DNA of 64,000 bases. Source: Metabacillus sp. KUDC1714. Lineage in GTDB: Bacteria > Bacillota > Bacilli > Bacillales > Bacillaceae. Positions 27,226-38,506 of this stretch are shown piece by piece; the first letter of the stretch is position 1, and each line of letters starts with the position of its first letter. The translations under genes and the position numbers were made by a program. The DNA lies in contig NZ_CP055263.1 of assembly GCF_014217835.1 (NCBI RefSeq), positions 372,001 to 436,000 of the forward strand. The letters run 5' to 3'. The notes beneath the pieces are model-generated. The model ran no database searches and was not told the DNA's origin. It saw only the letters and a list, made by a program, of their open reading frames with translations.

Positions 27226-29586
27226 CTATTTGAGTTCGACAATGGTTACTCCAGACCCACCTTCACCTGCTTCTCCAAATCGGGTGTTTTTAACACTTCG
27301 ATGGCTTTTGAGTAATTCTTTTACACCTGTCCTAAGAGCTCCTGTACCTTTACCATGAATAATAGATACTCTTGGGTAACCAGCTAATACAGCATCGTCT
27401 AGGTATTTTTCTACTTTAAGTAGTGCATTTTCAAAGCGTTCACCACGTAAATCTAATTCAAGAGAAACATGATAATCCTTACCTTTTACTGTTGCTAAAG
27501 GTCTTTCATGTACCTCTTGTTTTGGTCTCTTTATATATTGAAGATCTTTTTCTTTTACTTTCATTTTCATGATGCCCATTTGAACCTGCCACTCATTTTC
27601 ACTAACCTTTTCAATTAAATGACCTTTCTGGTCAAAGCTAATCACTTTTACTTCATCCCCAGGTAAAAAGGATTGCTTTGCTGGTTCTTTCTTTTCAACT
27701 TTTTTGCTCTTCTCAAATGCTGGAATTGCATCTTCTAAGCGTTTTCTTGCATCAATGAGCTCATGCTCTTTTACTTGTGCATTGTGATCTTTTCTTAACT
27801 TTCTTAATTCATGAATAATCTTTTCTGCTTCTTGGCGTGCTTCCTCAACCTTTTCTTCAGCTTTGCGTTCAGCTTTTTCATACAAAGCGTCACGCTCCTG
27901 ATTAAACTCAATAATTTGTTGTTGGAGCTCATAATGAAGCTGTTCGGCTTCCTTGCGAATTTTTTCCGCTTCAATCATCTCATGCTCAGCTGATTTTTTA
28001 CTGGTTTCTAATGAAGCAATCATCGTATCTACCTCATTACGTTCATCACTCATTTGCGCCCTTGCCATATTTATGACATGTTCTTGCAAGCCCAGTCTCT
28101 TTGAAATTTCAAATGCATTACTCCGGCCAGGTACACCAATTAATAGCTTATAAGTTGGACTTAATGTTGTAATATCAAACTCAACGCTTGCATTGATGAC
28201 ACCAGTACGATTATATCCATATGCCTTAAGCTCAGGATAATGAGTGGTCGCAACAACCCGTGCTCCTCTGTTATATACTTCATCAAGGATTGAAATGGCG
28301 AGTGCTGCACCCTCCTGAGGATCAGTACCTGCTCCAAGTTCATCAAAAAGCACTAAGCTTTTTTCATCAACCTTATCAAGAATATCAACTATATTAACCA
28401 TATGCGAAGAAAACGTACTCAAGCTCTGCTCGATTGATTGTTCATCACCAATATCAGCATAAACCGCATCGAACACAGCGATTTCAGAACCATCAAGAAC
28501 AGGAATTTGCAAGCCAGCCTGTGCCATTAATGTACATAAACCCAACGTTTTTAACGCAACTGTTTTACCACCTGTATTTGGACCTGTAATCACGATTGTA
28601 GTAAAGTCTGTTCCCAGTTCAATATCGTTTGGAACAACCTCATCTTCGGGTAAAAGTGGGTGCCGTGCCTTAAACATTCGAACAACACCTGTGTTATTGA
28701 CAGCTGGCTTAATTCCTTTAATTTGTTTTGCATATCTTGCCTTCGTAAACATAAAATCCATTTCTGCTAAGCAATAAACATTTTGTAAAATATCTTGACT
28801 ATTCTCAGCAACCTCTTCAGATAAAAGTCTTAAAATTCGTTCAATTTCAACCTTTTCCTTAACTTTTGCTTGTTGTAAGATGTTATTCAAATCAACAATC
28901 ACCTGTGGTTCAATAAAAAGTGTAGCACCTGAGCTTGATTGATCATGTACAATTCCCCCATATGAACCACGATATTCCTGTTTAACTGGTAAAACAAAGC
29001 GATCATTTCTTATAGTGATAATTGCATCTGAAAGCATTTTTGTTGCAGAAGATGAACGAATCATTGATTCTAGCTTATCTCTAACTCTTGCTTCTGTTGT
29101 GCGAAGCTGCTGACGAATGCCCTTTAATGTGTCACTTGCACTATCTAAAACATAACCATTATCATCGATACATTGTGAGATGTTTTTTTCAAGGTCTATT
29201 AAAAGCACAATTTTTTCAGCAAGCTCTGGTAAGTGGTGTAATTCAATATCTTCTTCAACCATTTTTTCAATAAAGCGTTTCATATTTCGTCCAGCATAAA
29301 GTGTTCCAGCCACTTCGATTAATTCAGACGCACTTAGTAAACCACCGATTTTTGCACGCTTAACAGTTGCTCTAACATCTACTAATCCTCCAAGTGGTGC
29401 ATTGCCTTTTAAGCGTAACACCTTTGCAGCCTCATCTGTCTCCTCTTGAGCGGTTATCACTTCTTCATAATGACTAGAGGGAATTAACGCTTTTGCTTTT
29501 TCTTTCCCTAATGAGGAAGATGCATGCTTAACAAGCTGCTCTTTAACTTTTTCAAATTCTAATACATGAAATACTTTCTGCTGCAA
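27226..29586 (-). CDS. mutS2: MutS2 ATPase/endonuclease
   Basis: MutS paralogue without the mismatch-recognition domain; acts on branched DNA and, in B. subtilis, at collided ribosomes. The 786 residues have an ATPase with Walker [10 protein letters not shown] (near 333), Walker [14 protein letters not shown], a long Glu/Lys coiled coil at about 510-630, a KOW-like segment, and the C-terminal Smr nuclease domain with LDLRGER and [12 protein letters not shown] start after TTAGGAGG. Confidence 0.95.
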   Translation of the reverse strand: MQQKVFHVLEFEKVKEQLVKHASSSLGKEKAKALIPSSHYEEVITAQEETDEAAKVLRLKGNAPLGGLVDVRATVKRAKIGGLLSASELIEVAGTLYAGRNMKRFIEKMVEEDIELHHLPELAEKIVLLIDLEKNISQCIDDNGYVLDSASDTLKGIRQQLRTTEARVRDKLESMIRSSSATKMLSDAIITIRNDRFVLPVKQEYRGSYGGIVHDQSSSGATLFIEPQVIVDLNNILQQAKVKEKVEIERILRLLSEEVAENSQDILQNVYCLAEMDFMFTKARYAKQIKGIKPAVNNTGVVRMFKARHPLLPEDEVVPNDIELGTDFTTIVITGPNTGGKTVALKTLGLCTLMAQAGLQIPVLDGSEIAVFDAVYADIGDEQSIEQSLSTFSSHMVNIVDILDKVDEKSLVLFDELGAGTDPQEGAALAISILDEVYNRGARVVATTHYPELKAYGYNRTGVINASVEFDITTLSPTYKLLIGVPGRSNAFEISKRLGLQEHVINMARAQMSDERNEVDTMIASLETSKKSAEHEMIEAEKIRKEAEQLHYELQQQIIEFNQERDALYEKAERKAEEKVEEARQEAEKIIHELRKLRKDHNAQVKEHELIDARKRLEDAIPAFEKSKKVEKKEPAKQSFLPGDEVKVISFDQKGHLIEKVSENEWQVQMGIMKMKVKEKDLQYIKRPKQEVHERPLATVKGKDYHVSLELDLRGERFENALLKVEKYLDDAVLAGYPRVSIIHGKGTGALRTGVKELLKSHRSVKNTRFGEAGEGGSGVTIVELK

Positions 29587-29651
29587 ACCTTAAACCTCCT
29601 AAATAGAAAAGCGCAAGCTCATTGATCATCCAAGTCGCTATTCTAACTGAA

Positions 29652-31376
29652 TTATTCTTTATGATGTCTATTTAAAAATGCTTGTAGCTTATCAATCTCC
29701 CAAGTATTTATCACATTTTCGCTTTCAATCCAACCTTTTTTCGCAGTTGATACCCCTATTTTCATATGTTCAAGCATTTCTTTATTATGGGCATCTGTAT
29801 TGATAACAAGCTTTACACCTGCTTCTTGTGCTTTTCTGACATGTTCAGCACTTAAGTCTAGTCGATTAGGATTGGCATTTAACTCTAAGGCTGTATCCGT
29901 TTCTTTTGCTAATTGTATTAGCATATCTACATCTACATCATAGCCTTTTCGCTTTCCAATTAGACGACCTGTTGGATGAGCAATAATGTCAACATGCTGA
30001 TTATCCAAAGCGGTTTTTAAACGGTTCATAATCACTTCTTGTGACCCAGAAAAGCTTGAATGAATCGATGCAATAACAAGATCCATCTCACTTAATAGCT
30101 CATCATCATAATCTAAAGTTGCATCTGGTAAAATATCCATTTCTACTCCTGCAAGGATCGTAATATCATCATATTCATCATTTAACGCATGAATTTCTGC
30201 TCGCTGTGCTCGTAACCGCTCAGGTGTCAATCCATTTGCGACCTTTAAATATTGAGAGTGATCTGTGATCGCAATATAGCTATAACCTTTTTTGCGACAC
30301 TCCTCTACCATTTCCCGAATTGTAAAAGCACCATCACTCCAGGTTGAGTGCATATGTAAATCACCTTTTATATCGTCTAATCGGATGAGCTTCATTTTAT
30401 TATTGAAAACATCTACCTCTGAACCATCCTCGCGTATCTCTGGATCATAATGTGGGAGATTAAAATACTCATAAAATTCAGCTTCAGTTGCAAATGTTTT
30501 GATTTCGTTCGTTTCAGTATTTTCCACACCGTATTCACTTATTTTTTCCCCACGCTCTTTCGCAAGCTGTCTCATTCTTACATTATGATCCTTAGAGCCG
30601 GTAAAATGATGTAGGGTAGTTGCAAATTCAGTAGGCTTTACTAAACGAAAGTCCACGCTCACTTCATAGTCATAGCCTAATTGGACCGAAACCTTTGTAT
30701 CACCACTTGCGATAACATCAGTTAAAAAAGGCATTGCTAAAAGCTGATCCCTAACCATTTCCGGCTCATTTGTCGAAATGATGAAATCTAAGTCCTTTAT
30801 GGTTTCTTTCATTCTGCGAAGACTACCAGCTTTTGAAAACTTTTCTATGCCATTACACTGCTCTAAATATGCTTCTATTTCTTCTGCTATTGGAAGCATG
30901 AACGCTAATGAAAGACGCTCAGGACGACTCCCCATTTCTGCAATCGCTGCTAAAATCTTTTCTTCAGATTTTTTTCCAAAGCCAGCTAATGCTTGAATTT
31001 TATTTTCCTCACAAGCCTGCTTCAATGCTTCAACACTATCTATATGTAATTCCTTATATAACTTAGCAATTTTTTTGCCACCTAAACCTGGTAGTTTTAA
31101 CAGTGGTAAAAGCCCAGCTGGAACCTCTTCATTTAGTTCATCCAAAATTTCTGACTTTCCGGTTTCTACATATTCCTCTATTACTGCTGATGTCCCTTTG
31201 CCAATACCAGGAATTTTTGTAAAATCATCGATTAAAGCTAAACTTCTGTCATCAGTCTCTAATGCATTCGCTGCTTTTCGAAACGCTGATATTTTAAAAG
31301 GATTTTCACCCTTAAGTTCCATTAGTATTGCTATATTCTCCAATAAACGAATTACGTCCTTTTTATGAATATCCAT
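29652..31376 (-). CDS. polX: DNA polymerase/3'-5' exonuclease PolX
   Basis: Repair polymerase that fills short gaps. Domain order: helical lyase-like N-terminus with HhH motifs (FTKIPGIGKGTSAVI; KLPGLGGKKIAKL), family X palm with GSLRRMKETIKDLDFII, and a C-terminal PHP exonuclease domain (from about residue 335) starting DLHMHSTWSDG and containing HPTGR and NTDAH. 574 residues. Sits between cvpA and mutS2 as in B. subtilis. Confidence 0.95.
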   Translation of the reverse strand: MDIHKKDVIRLLENIAILMELKGENPFKISAFRKAANALETDDRSLALIDDFTKIPGIGKGTSAVIEEYVETGKSEILDELNEEVPAGLLPLLKLPGLGGKKIAKLYKELHIDSVEALKQACEENKIQALAGFGKKSEEKILAAIAEMGSRPERLSLAFMLPIAEEIEAYLEQCNGIEKFSKAGSLRRMKETIKDLDFIISTNEPEMVRDQLLAMPFLTDVIASGDTKVSVQLGYDYEVSVDFRLVKPTEFATTLHHFTGSKDHNVRMRQLAKERGEKISEYGVENTETNEIKTFATEAEFYEYFNLPHYDPEIREDGSEVDVFNNKMKLIRLDDIKGDLHMHSTWSDGAFTIREMVEECRKKGYSYIAITDHSQYLKVANGLTPERLRAQRAEIHALNDEYDDITILAGVEMDILPDATLDYDDELLSEMDLVIASIHSSFSGSQEVIMNRLKTALDNQHVDIIAHPTGRLIGKRKGYDVDVDMLIQLAKETDTALELNANPNRLDLSAEHVRKAQEAGVKLVINTDAHNKEMLEHMKIGVSTAKKGWIESENVINTWEIDKLQAFLNRHHKE

Positions 31377-31469
31377 TTTTTCACCTCTATTATTAATTGC
31401 ATGTTAATAAAAATGATACAAATAATTAAACGAAAAGTACAATTTTTTAAAAGCATCCATAAAGTAAAA

Positions 31470-31501
31470 GAAAAAAACTTCTCTATGTAAGCAGAGAAGT
31501 T
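31470..31501 (-). terminator. Terminator of zapA-cvpA
   Basis: Stem AACTTCTCT/AGAGAAGTT with T6 on the minus strand, overlapping the cvpA stop codon. It implies polX has a separate or attenuated promoter. Confidence 0.8.
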
Positions 31502-32039
31502 ATGACATGTACTGAATCCATAGTTCATTTACTTTATTAGAAAAATACGGAGTATGATTTACAATTAAATCAGCTAGCATTGATTGGTCTAACACTACCT
31601 GAAGTTGTTGAATTGGAATAAGCGCTCCTATAAATAGGAAAATAAATAACAAGAGGTATGATTCTAGAAAACCTAAAATTGACCCTGCCCATCTATTTAA
31701 TTGTTTTAAAATTGGTAATAAAGCAACAAAATCTAACATAGAACCAATTATTTGCATAACAATCTTTGTACCTATAAATAATATAACGAACGCAACTGCA
31801 CGATAATATGCACCTTCTAAATTATCACCGTTTATCAAAGAAAGGATTGCCGGTCCCTCATTTGTCACAGGATACGGAACCCATAGCTTTAATTTCGGTG
31901 CAAGATCATCGAAATACTGGTATGCTACAATATATGCGACGATAAATCCTGTCAAATGAACAAATTGCAGGATAAAACCGCGTTTTAGGCCAACTAGTAT
32001 TCCGAATAATAGAATAATAAATAATACTAAATCTAGCAT
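31500..32039 (-). CDS. cvpA: CvpA family membrane protein YshB
   Basis: Homologue of colicin V production protein, a four-helix inner-membrane protein of unclear role in envelope function. 179 residues with helices near 1-18, 25-45, 80-105 and 118-140; conserved start MLDLVLFIILLFGILVGLKRG. Nine bases after zapA, as in B. subtilis. Confidence 0.88.
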   Translation of the reverse strand: MLDLVLFIILLFGILVGLKRGFILQFVHLTGFIVAYIVAYQYFDDLAPKLKLWVPYPVTNEGPAILSLINGDNLEGAYYRAVAFVILFIGTKIVMQIIGSMLDFVALLPILKQLNRWAGSILGFLESYLLLFIFLFIGALIPIQQLQVVLDQSMLADLIVNHTPYFSNKVNELWIQYMS

Positions 32040-32048
32040 TTGTATGCT

Positions 32049-32306
32049 TCAATCCTTTTCTATGATTTGTTTCTCTAGTTTTTCATAATCTTCTTTTAAC
32101 TTTAAATAGTCATGAACTATATTTACTGCTGTTAATACAGCAAGTTTATTTATATCAAGAGAAGGGTTCTTACTATTAATCTCTCTCATTTTATCATCAA
32201 CAATTGAAGCAACTGCACGAATATGACTTGTGCTTTCTGTACCTATAATTGAAAATCGTTGACCATATATATCTACTATCGTTTTCGATTTAGGGCGATT
32301 TGACAA
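32049..32306 (-). CDS. zapA: Cell division protein ZapA
   Basis: Small FtsZ-binding protein that bundles protofilaments at the Z ring. Globular head [17 protein letters not shown] followed by a helix and the coiled coil [17 protein letters not shown]. The start is set at a TTG (MSNRPKSKT, 85 residues), 8 bases after GGAGG; an upstream TTG at 32330 would add 8 residues. Head of the zapA-cvpA unit, divergent from rnhC. Confidence 0.92.
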   Translation of the reverse strand: MSNRPKSKTIVDIYGQRFSIIGTESTSHIRAVASIVDDKMREINSKNPSLDINKLAVLTAVNIVHDYLKLKEDYEKLEKQIIEKD

Positions 32307-32430
32307 CGATGAATCCTCCATTTCTTGCAAATCCTACTCACTATCATAACATGAGAATAAAGGATATGGGAAGAAGTTCAATTTTTCAAACACTTTGTAT
32401 CCAATTTTGTAATGCGAAAGGATGTCTCCA

Positions 32431-33369
32431 TTGGCAAATTCAGTAATTAAGGTAAATTTAGCTACTATAAAAAAAATGGAAGTTCATTATGCAGCTAATA
32501 AAACGGACAAAATACCACCAGGTGCTTATTTTTCTGCAAAAGCAAATGGCTGTACCATTACTGCATATAAATCCGGAAAGGTTTTATTTCAAGGTGGGAC
32601 TGCAGATGCCGAGGCTTCAAGGTGGGGGACTCAAACTCCAACTATGAAGAAACCTGCACAATCTTCTTCTAGCAAAACTCCAACCGAATTTAAAACACCC
32701 TCCAATATTTCAAGTTTATCGATTATTGGTTCTGATGAGGTTGGGACCGGCGACTTTTTTGGTCCAATTACAGTTGTTGCGGCTTTTGTTAAAAAGGAAC
32801 AAATTCCTTTACTACAAGAGCTCGGAGTTAGGGATTCTAAAAATTTAAAAGATCCGCAAATAATTGCGATTGCTAAAGATCTAATTAATACAATTCCATA
32901 CAGCCTACTCGTGCTTCATAACGAAAAATACAATGAGCTTCAACAGCAAGGCATGTCACAGGGAAAAATGAAAGCCTTATTACATAATCAAGCGATCAAT
33001 AAACTCCTTGAGAAAATAGCTCCTGAAAAACCTGATGGATTATTAATTGATCAATTTGTTGATCCACTCATATATTTTAAGCACCTACAGGGGAAAAAAG
33101 TTGTGAAAGAGAACGTTTATTTCTCAACAAAAGCAGAAGGCGTTCACTTGGCAGTTGCCGCTGCATCGATTATTGCAAGATATTCTTTTGTAAAAGAATT
33201 TGAGCGTTTATCTGAAAAAGTCGGAGTTACGATTCCAAAAGGAGCGGGAGCACAGGTTGATGTAGCAGCTGCTAAGATTATTAAAAAAAGCGGAAGTCAG
33301 TTTTTAGCTACTATCACTAAAAAGCATTTTGCTAATACTGACAAAGCAATGAAGTTAGCGAAAAAATAA
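32431..33369 (+). CDS. rnhC: Ribonuclease HIII
   Basis: Cleaves the RNA strand of RNA-DNA hybrids with Mg. N-terminal TBP-like substrate-binding domain (about 1-85), then the RNase H fold with SDEVGTGDFFGPITV (DEDD motif Asp and Glu) and VRDSKNLKD. The TTG start giving MANSVIKV has AAAGGATG upstream; the ATG at 32422 lies within that ribosome site. 312 residues. Plus strand, opposite its neighbours. Confidence 0.94.
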   Translation: MANSVIKVNLATIKKMEVHYAANKTDKIPPGAYFSAKANGCTITAYKSGKVLFQGGTADAEASRWGTQTPTMKKPAQSSSSKTPTEFKTPSNISSLSIIGSDEVGTGDFFGPITVVAAFVKKEQIPLLQELGVRDSKNLKDPQIIAIAKDLINTIPYSLLVLHNEKYNELQQQGMSQGKMKALLHNQAINKLLEKIAPEKPDGLLIDQFVDPLIYFKHLQGKKVVKENVYFSTKAEGVHLAVAAASIIARYSFVKEFERLSEKVGVTIPKGAGAQVDVAAAKIIKKSGSQFLATITKKHFANTDKAMKLAKK

Positions 33370-33373
33370 AAAC

Positions 33374-33409
33374 AAAAGGGTAAGCACTAGTTTATGTGCT
33401 TACCCTTTT
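33374..33409. terminator. Bidirectional terminator between rnhC and pheT
   Basis: A perfect 14-bp stem AAAAGGGTAAGCAC/GTGCTTACCCTTTT with T runs on both strands serves the two convergent genes. Confidence 0.9.
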
Positions 33410-33419
33410 ATCAATACTA

Positions 33420-35834
33420 TTACCCGCGTAATGTTGCTCCAACTTTCTCTTCTACTGCTTTTAACACTTTATCATGTGCTTTAGTTACATCTTCATCTGT
33501 TAGCGTGCGCTCAGGGTCGAAATAACGAAGGGAGAATGCAACAGATTTCTTACCTTCTTCAAGACGATCTCCTTCATAAAGATCAAAAACAGATACATTT
33601 TTTAGCATTTTACCACCTGCTTCAGTAATAATCTGTTCAATTTCTCCCGCAACAACATCCTTATTAACAACAAGAGCGATGTCTCTTGTGATTGAAGGGA
33701 AACGAGGAATGACTTCAAAACGAGTTTCAGCTACTTCAACTGTTAAAAGATCTACTAGAGATAGCTCAAAAACATATGTTTCGGTTAAATCTAATTGTTT
33801 TTGAACAGTTGGATGTATCTGACCAATGAACCCAACAAGCTTTTCGCCTAGGAATAGCTCAGCAGTTCTTCCTGGATGCATTCCTTCACGATTTGCTTGT
33901 TTATATTGGATATGCTTTGTTAAACCAAGAAGATCAACAAGTCCATCAACTATTCCTTTTACAACATAGAAATCAACAGGTTTCTTTTCTGCTTGCCATG
34001 AATGTGAATGCCATAATCCTGTAACAGCAGCAGATAAACGTTCTTTCTCAAGCGGTTGAAGATCTTTACCTTGCGTAAGGAAGATTGATCCAATTTCATA
34101 AAGTGATACTTGATCGATTTGTCTTGCTAAGTTGTATTTTAACGCATCTAATAAATGTGGAAGTAGGCTTAAACGTAATACACTGCGTTCTTCACTCATT
34201 GGTAGCGCAAGCTTTGTTAATTCAGATGCTTCTAGTGCATACTTTGCTGCTTTTTCTTCACTTGTTAATGAATAGGTGATTGCTTGATTTAAACCAGCAC
34301 CTTCTAAGTAACGACGTACTTTACGACGCTTTTCCTGATAATCGGTTAATTTACCTGGGAATGCTTGCCCGATAGGTAAAGTTGTTGGAATATTGTCATA
34401 ACCATAAAGTCTTGCAACTTCTTCTACTAAGTCCTCTTCAATTGTAATATCACCACGTCGAGTAGGAACAGTTACAGTGATTGTTGAATTATCAAGCTTT
34501 ACACCGAATTGCAGACGCTCAAATATCGTCTTCATTTCTTCTGCTGAAATATTCATTCCAAGTACACGATTCACTTTCTCAACAGTTGTTTGAACTATAA
34601 CTGGTTCGAAGGTTGTAGATTGTACCTCAACAGTTCCTTCTAACACCTCGCCACCTGCATATAAGGAGATTAGCTCAGCTGCACGCTCAGCTGCTGGAAG
34701 AACACGGTTTGGATCAACACCCTTTTCATAGCGAGCACTTGCTTCACTTCTTAGTCCGTGATCTTTTGATGCATTACGGATTGTTTGCCCGTCGAATAAT
34801 GCAGATTCTAGTAAAACAGTTTTTGTATCAGATTGTACTTCAGAATTCGCTCCACCCATAACACCTGCAAGAGCAACTGGCTCAGTTCCATTTGTTATCA
34901 CTAAATGATCTACAGTTAATGTGCGCTCTTGATCGTCCAATGTCACAATCTTCTCACCATCTTTTGCACGACGGACAAGAATTTCCTTCGAGCCTAAGCG
35001 GTCATAATCAAATGCATGCAATGGCTGACCATATTCTAACAATACAAAGTTTGTAATGTCGACTACGTTATTATGAGGACGAATACCTGCAGCCATTAAT
35101 CGAGTTTGCATCCATAATGGTGATGGTGAGATTGTTACATTTTTAATAACCTTTGCTGTGTATAATGGGTTGTCTTCTGTTGCTTCAACCTTTACTGTCA
35201 CTGCATTCGATGCTTTATCTGCAGTCCTTTCATAAGAAATCTCAGGATATTTCACTTCAAGGTTTAATATGGCAGCAACCTCATGTGCAACGCCAAGCAT
35301 ACTTAATGCATCTGCACGATTTGGTGTTAAGCCTAACTCAAGGACAGCATCATCAAGGTTTAGTTGCTCAAGTGCATCAGCACCAACTTCTACATCACTT
35401 GGGAAGACAAAAATACCTTCAGAGTATTCTTTCGCAACTAGCTTTGATTCAATGCCAAGCTCCTGTAATGAGCAAATCATCCCATTTGATACTTCCCCTC
35501 GAAGCTTTGCTTTCTTAATTTTAAAATTCCCCGGTAAAACAGCACCTACAGTTGCAACAGCAACCTTCTGTCCTTTATCCACATTCTTTGCACCACAAAC
35601 AATTTGAACAATTTCACCTTTTCCAAGATCCACTTGACATTTATTCAGTTTATCAGCATCTGGATGCTGCTCTTTTTCAACGACATGACCGATAACAACA
35701 CCCTTCATGCCCTCGTTTAATACGTCAACACCCTCTACTTCAATTCCACTCCGTGTAATCTTTTCAGCTAATTCATCAGGTGTGATTCCTGTTAAATCAA
35801 CATATTCTGCTAACCATTTATATGAAACAAACAT
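33420..35834 (-). CDS. pheT: Phenylalanine-tRNA ligase beta subunit
   Basis: Non-catalytic but tRNA-binding and editing half of the (alpha-beta)2 PheRS. The 804 residues contain an N-terminal EMAP/OB tRNA-binding domain (about 40-150), B3/B4 editing domain, B5 domain, a catalytic-like core, and the C-terminal anticodon-binding FDX-ACB domain ([14 protein letters not shown]). Separated from pheS by 118 bases that hold a dispersed repeat. Confidence 0.96.
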   Translation of the reverse strand: MFVSYKWLAEYVDLTGITPDELAEKITRSGIEVEGVDVLNEGMKGVVIGHVVEKEQHPDADKLNKCQVDLGKGEIVQIVCGAKNVDKGQKVAVATVGAVLPGNFKIKKAKLRGEVSNGMICSLQELGIESKLVAKEYSEGIFVFPSDVEVGADALEQLNLDDAVLELGLTPNRADALSMLGVAHEVAAILNLEVKYPEISYERTADKASNAVTVKVEATEDNPLYTAKVIKNVTISPSPLWMQTRLMAAGIRPHNNVVDITNFVLLEYGQPLHAFDYDRLGSKEILVRRAKDGEKIVTLDDQERTLTVDHLVITNGTEPVALAGVMGGANSEVQSDTKTVLLESALFDGQTIRNASKDHGLRSEASARYEKGVDPNRVLPAAERAAELISLYAGGEVLEGTVEVQSTTFEPVIVQTTVEKVNRVLGMNISAEEMKTIFERLQFGVKLDNSTITVTVPTRRGDITIEEDLVEEVARLYGYDNIPTTLPIGQAFPGKLTDYQEKRRKVRRYLEGAGLNQAITYSLTSEEKAAKYALEASELTKLALPMSEERSVLRLSLLPHLLDALKYNLARQIDQVSLYEIGSIFLTQGKDLQPLEKERLSAAVTGLWHSHSWQAEKKPVDFYVVKGIVDGLVDLLGLTKHIQYKQANREGMHPGRTAELFLGEKLVGFIGQIHPTVQKQLDLTETYVFELSLVDLLTVEVAETRFEVIPRFPSITRDIALVVNKDVVAGEIEQIITEAGGKMLKNVSVFDLYEGDRLEEGKKSVAFSLRYFDPERTLTDEDVTKAHDKVLKAVEEKVGATLRG

Positions 35835-35879
35835 GTTAAAAGCCTCCTTATATTGTTAAGAACTATATTAATTTTGCAC

Positions 35880-35949
35880 AATGGATAAGTGCTCGACATT
35901 CAGCTCCAGCTTATGCTTGTCGGGGCTGGTCAAGGCGCTTGCGCTTTTG
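35880..35949 (-). repeat. Dispersed repeat family B, copy in the pheS-pheT gap
   Basis: On the minus strand it begins AAAAGCGCAAGCGCCTTG and ends in a degenerate GCTGGAGCTGAATGTCGAGC, with inner complementarity. It fills most of the pheS-pheT gap, inside a cotranscribed operon. Confidence 0.65.
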
Positions 35950-35952
35950 TTC

Positions 35953-36987
35953 TTAAGCTCGTTTAAATTGTTTTAAGAATCGTACATCATCTGTATAGAA
36001 ATGACGGATATCATCAATACCGTATTTTAACATCGCAATTCGTTCAGGTCCCATTCCGAATGCAAAGCCACTGTATTTCTTTGAATCAAATCCAGCCATT
36101 TCCAATACATTTGGATGTACCATCCCAGCTCCTAATATTTCGATCCAACCAGTACCCTTACAAACATTGCAGCCTTTTCCACCACAAGAGAAACAAGAAA
36201 CATCAACCTCAACAGATGGCTCTGTGAATGGGAAGAAGCTTGGACGTAATCGTATTTCACGCTCATCACCGAACATTTTTTTCGCAAAAACTTCTAGTGT
36301 ACCTTTCAGGTCGCTCATGCTAATGTTTTCATCTATAACAAGACCTTCAATTTGGGTAAATTGATGGGAGTGTGTAGCGTCATCATTATCACGACGATAC
36401 ACCTTACCAGGACAAATAATTTTCACAGGTCCTTTCCCTTCATGCTTTTGCATCGTTCTTGCCTGTACAGGAGAAGTATGTGTACGTAACAGCAATTCTT
36501 CAGTTATATAGAAAGAATCCTGCATATCACGTGCTGGATGCCCTTTAGGAAGGTTCAATGCCTCAAAGTTAAAATAATCTGTTTCTACTTCAGGACCTTC
36601 AGCTATTTGATACCCCATACCAAGGAATAGATCTTCGATTTCCTCGACTACTGCTGTTAAAGGATGATGATTTCCAACCCTTACTGGACTACCTGGTAAT
36701 GTAACATCAATTGTCTCTTTTGCTAGCTTTTGTTCAACAGCTAGTTGCTCTAAATAGTCCTGTTTTCCTGATATCGAAGTAGCAATTGTTTCACGCACTT
36801 CATTTGCAAGTGCCCCCATTACAGGGCGTTCTTCAGCTGTAAGCTTACCCATCCCTCTTAAAACCTCAGTAATCGGGCCTTTTTTCCCTAAATATGCTAC
36901 ACGAATGTCATTTAATGCTTTTAAATCCTGCGCTTGTTCAACCTTTTCAAGCGCTTCTTGTTGAAGCTGTTTTAATTGCTCCTGCAT
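35953..36987 (-). CDS. pheS: Phenylalanine-tRNA ligase alpha subunit
   Basis: Catalytic half of PheRS. The 344 residues show an N-terminal coiled coil (about 1-85) for tRNA binding and a class II core with motif 2 [18 protein letters not shown] and motif 3 [14 protein letters not shown]. Four cysteines in [14 protein letters not shown] form a Zn-knuckle-like insert common in Bacilli. ATG follows GGAGGAATT. Controlled by the Phe T-box upstream. Confidence 0.97.
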   Translation of the reverse strand: MQEQLKQLQQEALEKVEQAQDLKALNDIRVAYLGKKGPITEVLRGMGKLTAEERPVMGALANEVRETIATSISGKQDYLEQLAVEQKLAKETIDVTLPGSPVRVGNHHPLTAVVEEIEDLFLGMGYQIAEGPEVETDYFNFEALNLPKGHPARDMQDSFYITEELLLRTHTSPVQARTMQKHEGKGPVKIICPGKVYRRDNDDATHSHQFTQIEGLVIDENISMSDLKGTLEVFAKKMFGDEREIRLRPSFFPFTEPSVEVDVSCFSCGGKGCNVCKGTGWIEILGAGMVHPNVLEMAGFDSKKYSGFAFGMGPERIAMLKYGIDDIRHFYTDDVRFLKQFKRA

Positions 36988-37035
36988 TTGTAATTCCTCC
37001 TTTATTCATTATGCTTTAATAGTTTTCTTGCAAAA

Positions 37036-37355
37036 TAAAAAACCCGCCCCTAAAAGGGACGAGTTTGAATTCGCGTTACCACCCTTGTTAACTGTATATA
37101 CATAGTCCTCATACAGCTCACTTCATTTCCATAACGGTAAAAACCGGAGCACCTTTACGTTCTAGAGGTCGGAGTGGGAGGTTAGAAGTTGGTAAAACCT
37201 TTCTTCTCTTTACTCTATTGCGGTCCAAGTGTCAACTCAAGAGGTGAATTCATTTACTTCAATCCTAAAAATGCTTGCAGTCTAAGGCATTTTTTCCCTG
37301 GATGGACGAACTGTAAATTACTAGTCTCTGTCATCGTTTCATTCATATGTAATTT
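37036..37355 (-). ncRNA. T-box leader (phenylalanine) of pheST
   Basis: T-box core AAGGGTGGTAACGCG (37072-37086) and a specifier TTC (Phe) at 37246-37248 in the context GAATTCACC. The intrinsic terminator pairs CTCGTCCC (37056-37063) with GGGGCGGG (37043-37050), then T6. Uncharged tRNA-Phe is expected to relieve termination. Confidence 0.92.
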
Positions 37356-37362
37356 CTATCTT

Positions 37363-37391
37363 ATTATAATCAAAACGATATGTTCCCGCAA
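37363..37391 (-). promoter_or_regulatory. Sigma-A promoter of pheST
   Basis: TTGCGG (37386-37391) and TATAAT (37363-37368) with a 17-base spacer. The -35 element abuts the ysgA stop codon. Confidence 0.8.
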
Positions 37392-37392
37392 C

Positions 37393-38145
37393 CTATCCTT
37401 TTAAATGATAAAGAAGGATTCCTGTTGCAATCGCAACGTTTAATGATTCTGCTTCTCCATATATCGGAATATACAAATTCTTACTAGTACTATTCAGTAA
37501 TTTATTGTTAACACCACTACCCTCGTTGCCAATAATAAGACAAAATTGCTCAGATGGTGAAGCCTCGCGATAGCTTACTCCATTTTGTAAGGAAGTCCCA
37601 TAGGTAGGAATTTGCTTTTCGTTGTAAATTTCTAGCCACTCAAGTAAATTTCCTTTTACAATTGGTAAATGAAAAATAGATCCTTGGCTAGATCGAATAC
37701 ACTTTGAATTGTAGTGATCAACAGTACCTTCACCTAAAATAATACCGTCAATGCCAGCAGCATCTGCTGTGCGAATAATAGTTCCTAAATTACCTGGGTC
37801 TTGTACACTATCCACTAGAAGAATTCTTTTCCATGCCTCTGCTGAATGCTGTAATTGAAATTCACAAATTGCCGCGACCCCTTGTGGAGTTTCCGTATCA
37901 CTTATAGCTTTCATTATTTCCTTTGTGATAAGCGTTATATTCAGTTGATCGACATTCCAATGTGTAGGAAGTGTTACATCTTCTGAAACAATTAGATCTT
38001 TTATAATTTCTTTTGTTTTTAATGCTTCCTCGACTAAATGTAGACCTTCTATGATATACGTCCCTGTTGCTTCACGTTCTTTTTTTGTATGTAGTTTTCG
38101 CCATTGCTTTACTTTTTGATTTTTAACTGATTCTATTCGATCCAC
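37393..38145 (-). CDS. ysgA: TrmH/SpoU-family RNA methyltransferase YsgA
   Basis: Probable 2'-O-ribose methyltransferase acting on rRNA or tRNA with SAM. N-terminal substrate-binding L30e-like domain (about 1-95) and a SPOUT knot with DSVQDPGNLGTIIRTADAAG, LIIGNEGSGV and IPIYGEAESLNVAIATGILL, the three SpoU motifs. Start is a GTG giving MDRIESVKN, 7 bases after AAAGGAG (250 residues). B. subtilis YsgA has been reported to act on 23S rRNA. Confidence 0.92.
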   Translation of the reverse strand: MDRIESVKNQKVKQWRKLHTKKEREATGTYIIEGLHLVEEALKTKEIIKDLIVSEDVTLPTHWNVDQLNITLITKEIMKAISDTETPQGVAAICEFQLQHSAEAWKRILLVDSVQDPGNLGTIIRTADAAGIDGIILGEGTVDHYNSKCIRSSQGSIFHLPIVKGNLLEWLEIYNEKQIPTYGTSLQNGVSYREASPSEQFCLIIGNEGSGVNNKLLNSTSKNLYIPIYGEAESLNVAIATGILLYHLKG

Positions 38146-38257
38146 AGTAAATCTCCTTTTGCCTATTTCCAATATCTCTTACCAATCATACATAATTCTT
38201 CGCCGAATAACAAACGCTAATCATAAGCAGTTAAAAATAACAAAGGAGTGTGTATAG

Positions 38258-38467
38258 ATGAATTTAAATTTACGTCATGCAGTTATTTCAAACGTAACAG
38301 GCAATAGCCAAGATCAACTACAGGATACAATTGTTGATGCGATTCAAAGCGGTGAAGAAAAAATGCTTCCAGGTCTTGGAGTTCTTTTTGAGGTTATTTG
38401 GCAAAATGCCAATGAACAAGATAAGCAAGAGATGTTAACAACGTTAGAGCAAGGATTAAAAAAATAA
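38258..38467 (+). CDS. sspI: Small acid-soluble spore protein I
   Basis: Minor SASP made in the forespore, outside the alpha/beta type. The 69 residues run [17 protein letters not shown], then [24 protein letters not shown], which are typical of SspI. ATG follows AAAGGAGTG. Sigma-G dependence is known for the family; I could not fix the promoter. Divergent from ysgA. Confidence 0.95.
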   Translation: MNLNLRHAVISNVTGNSQDQLQDTIVDAIQSGEEKMLPGLGVLFEVIWQNANEQDKQEMLTTLEQGLKK

Positions 38468-38470
38468 TGA

Positions 38471-38500
38471 AAAATGCTGGGTTAAATCTCCCAGCATTTT
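38471..38500. terminator. Bidirectional terminator between sspI and ysdC
   Basis: Perfect 11-bp stem AAAATGCTGGG/CCCAGCATTTT followed by T-rich sequence on the plus strand and a T-rich run on the minus strand. Confidence 0.88.
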
Positions 38501-38506
38501 TCATTT

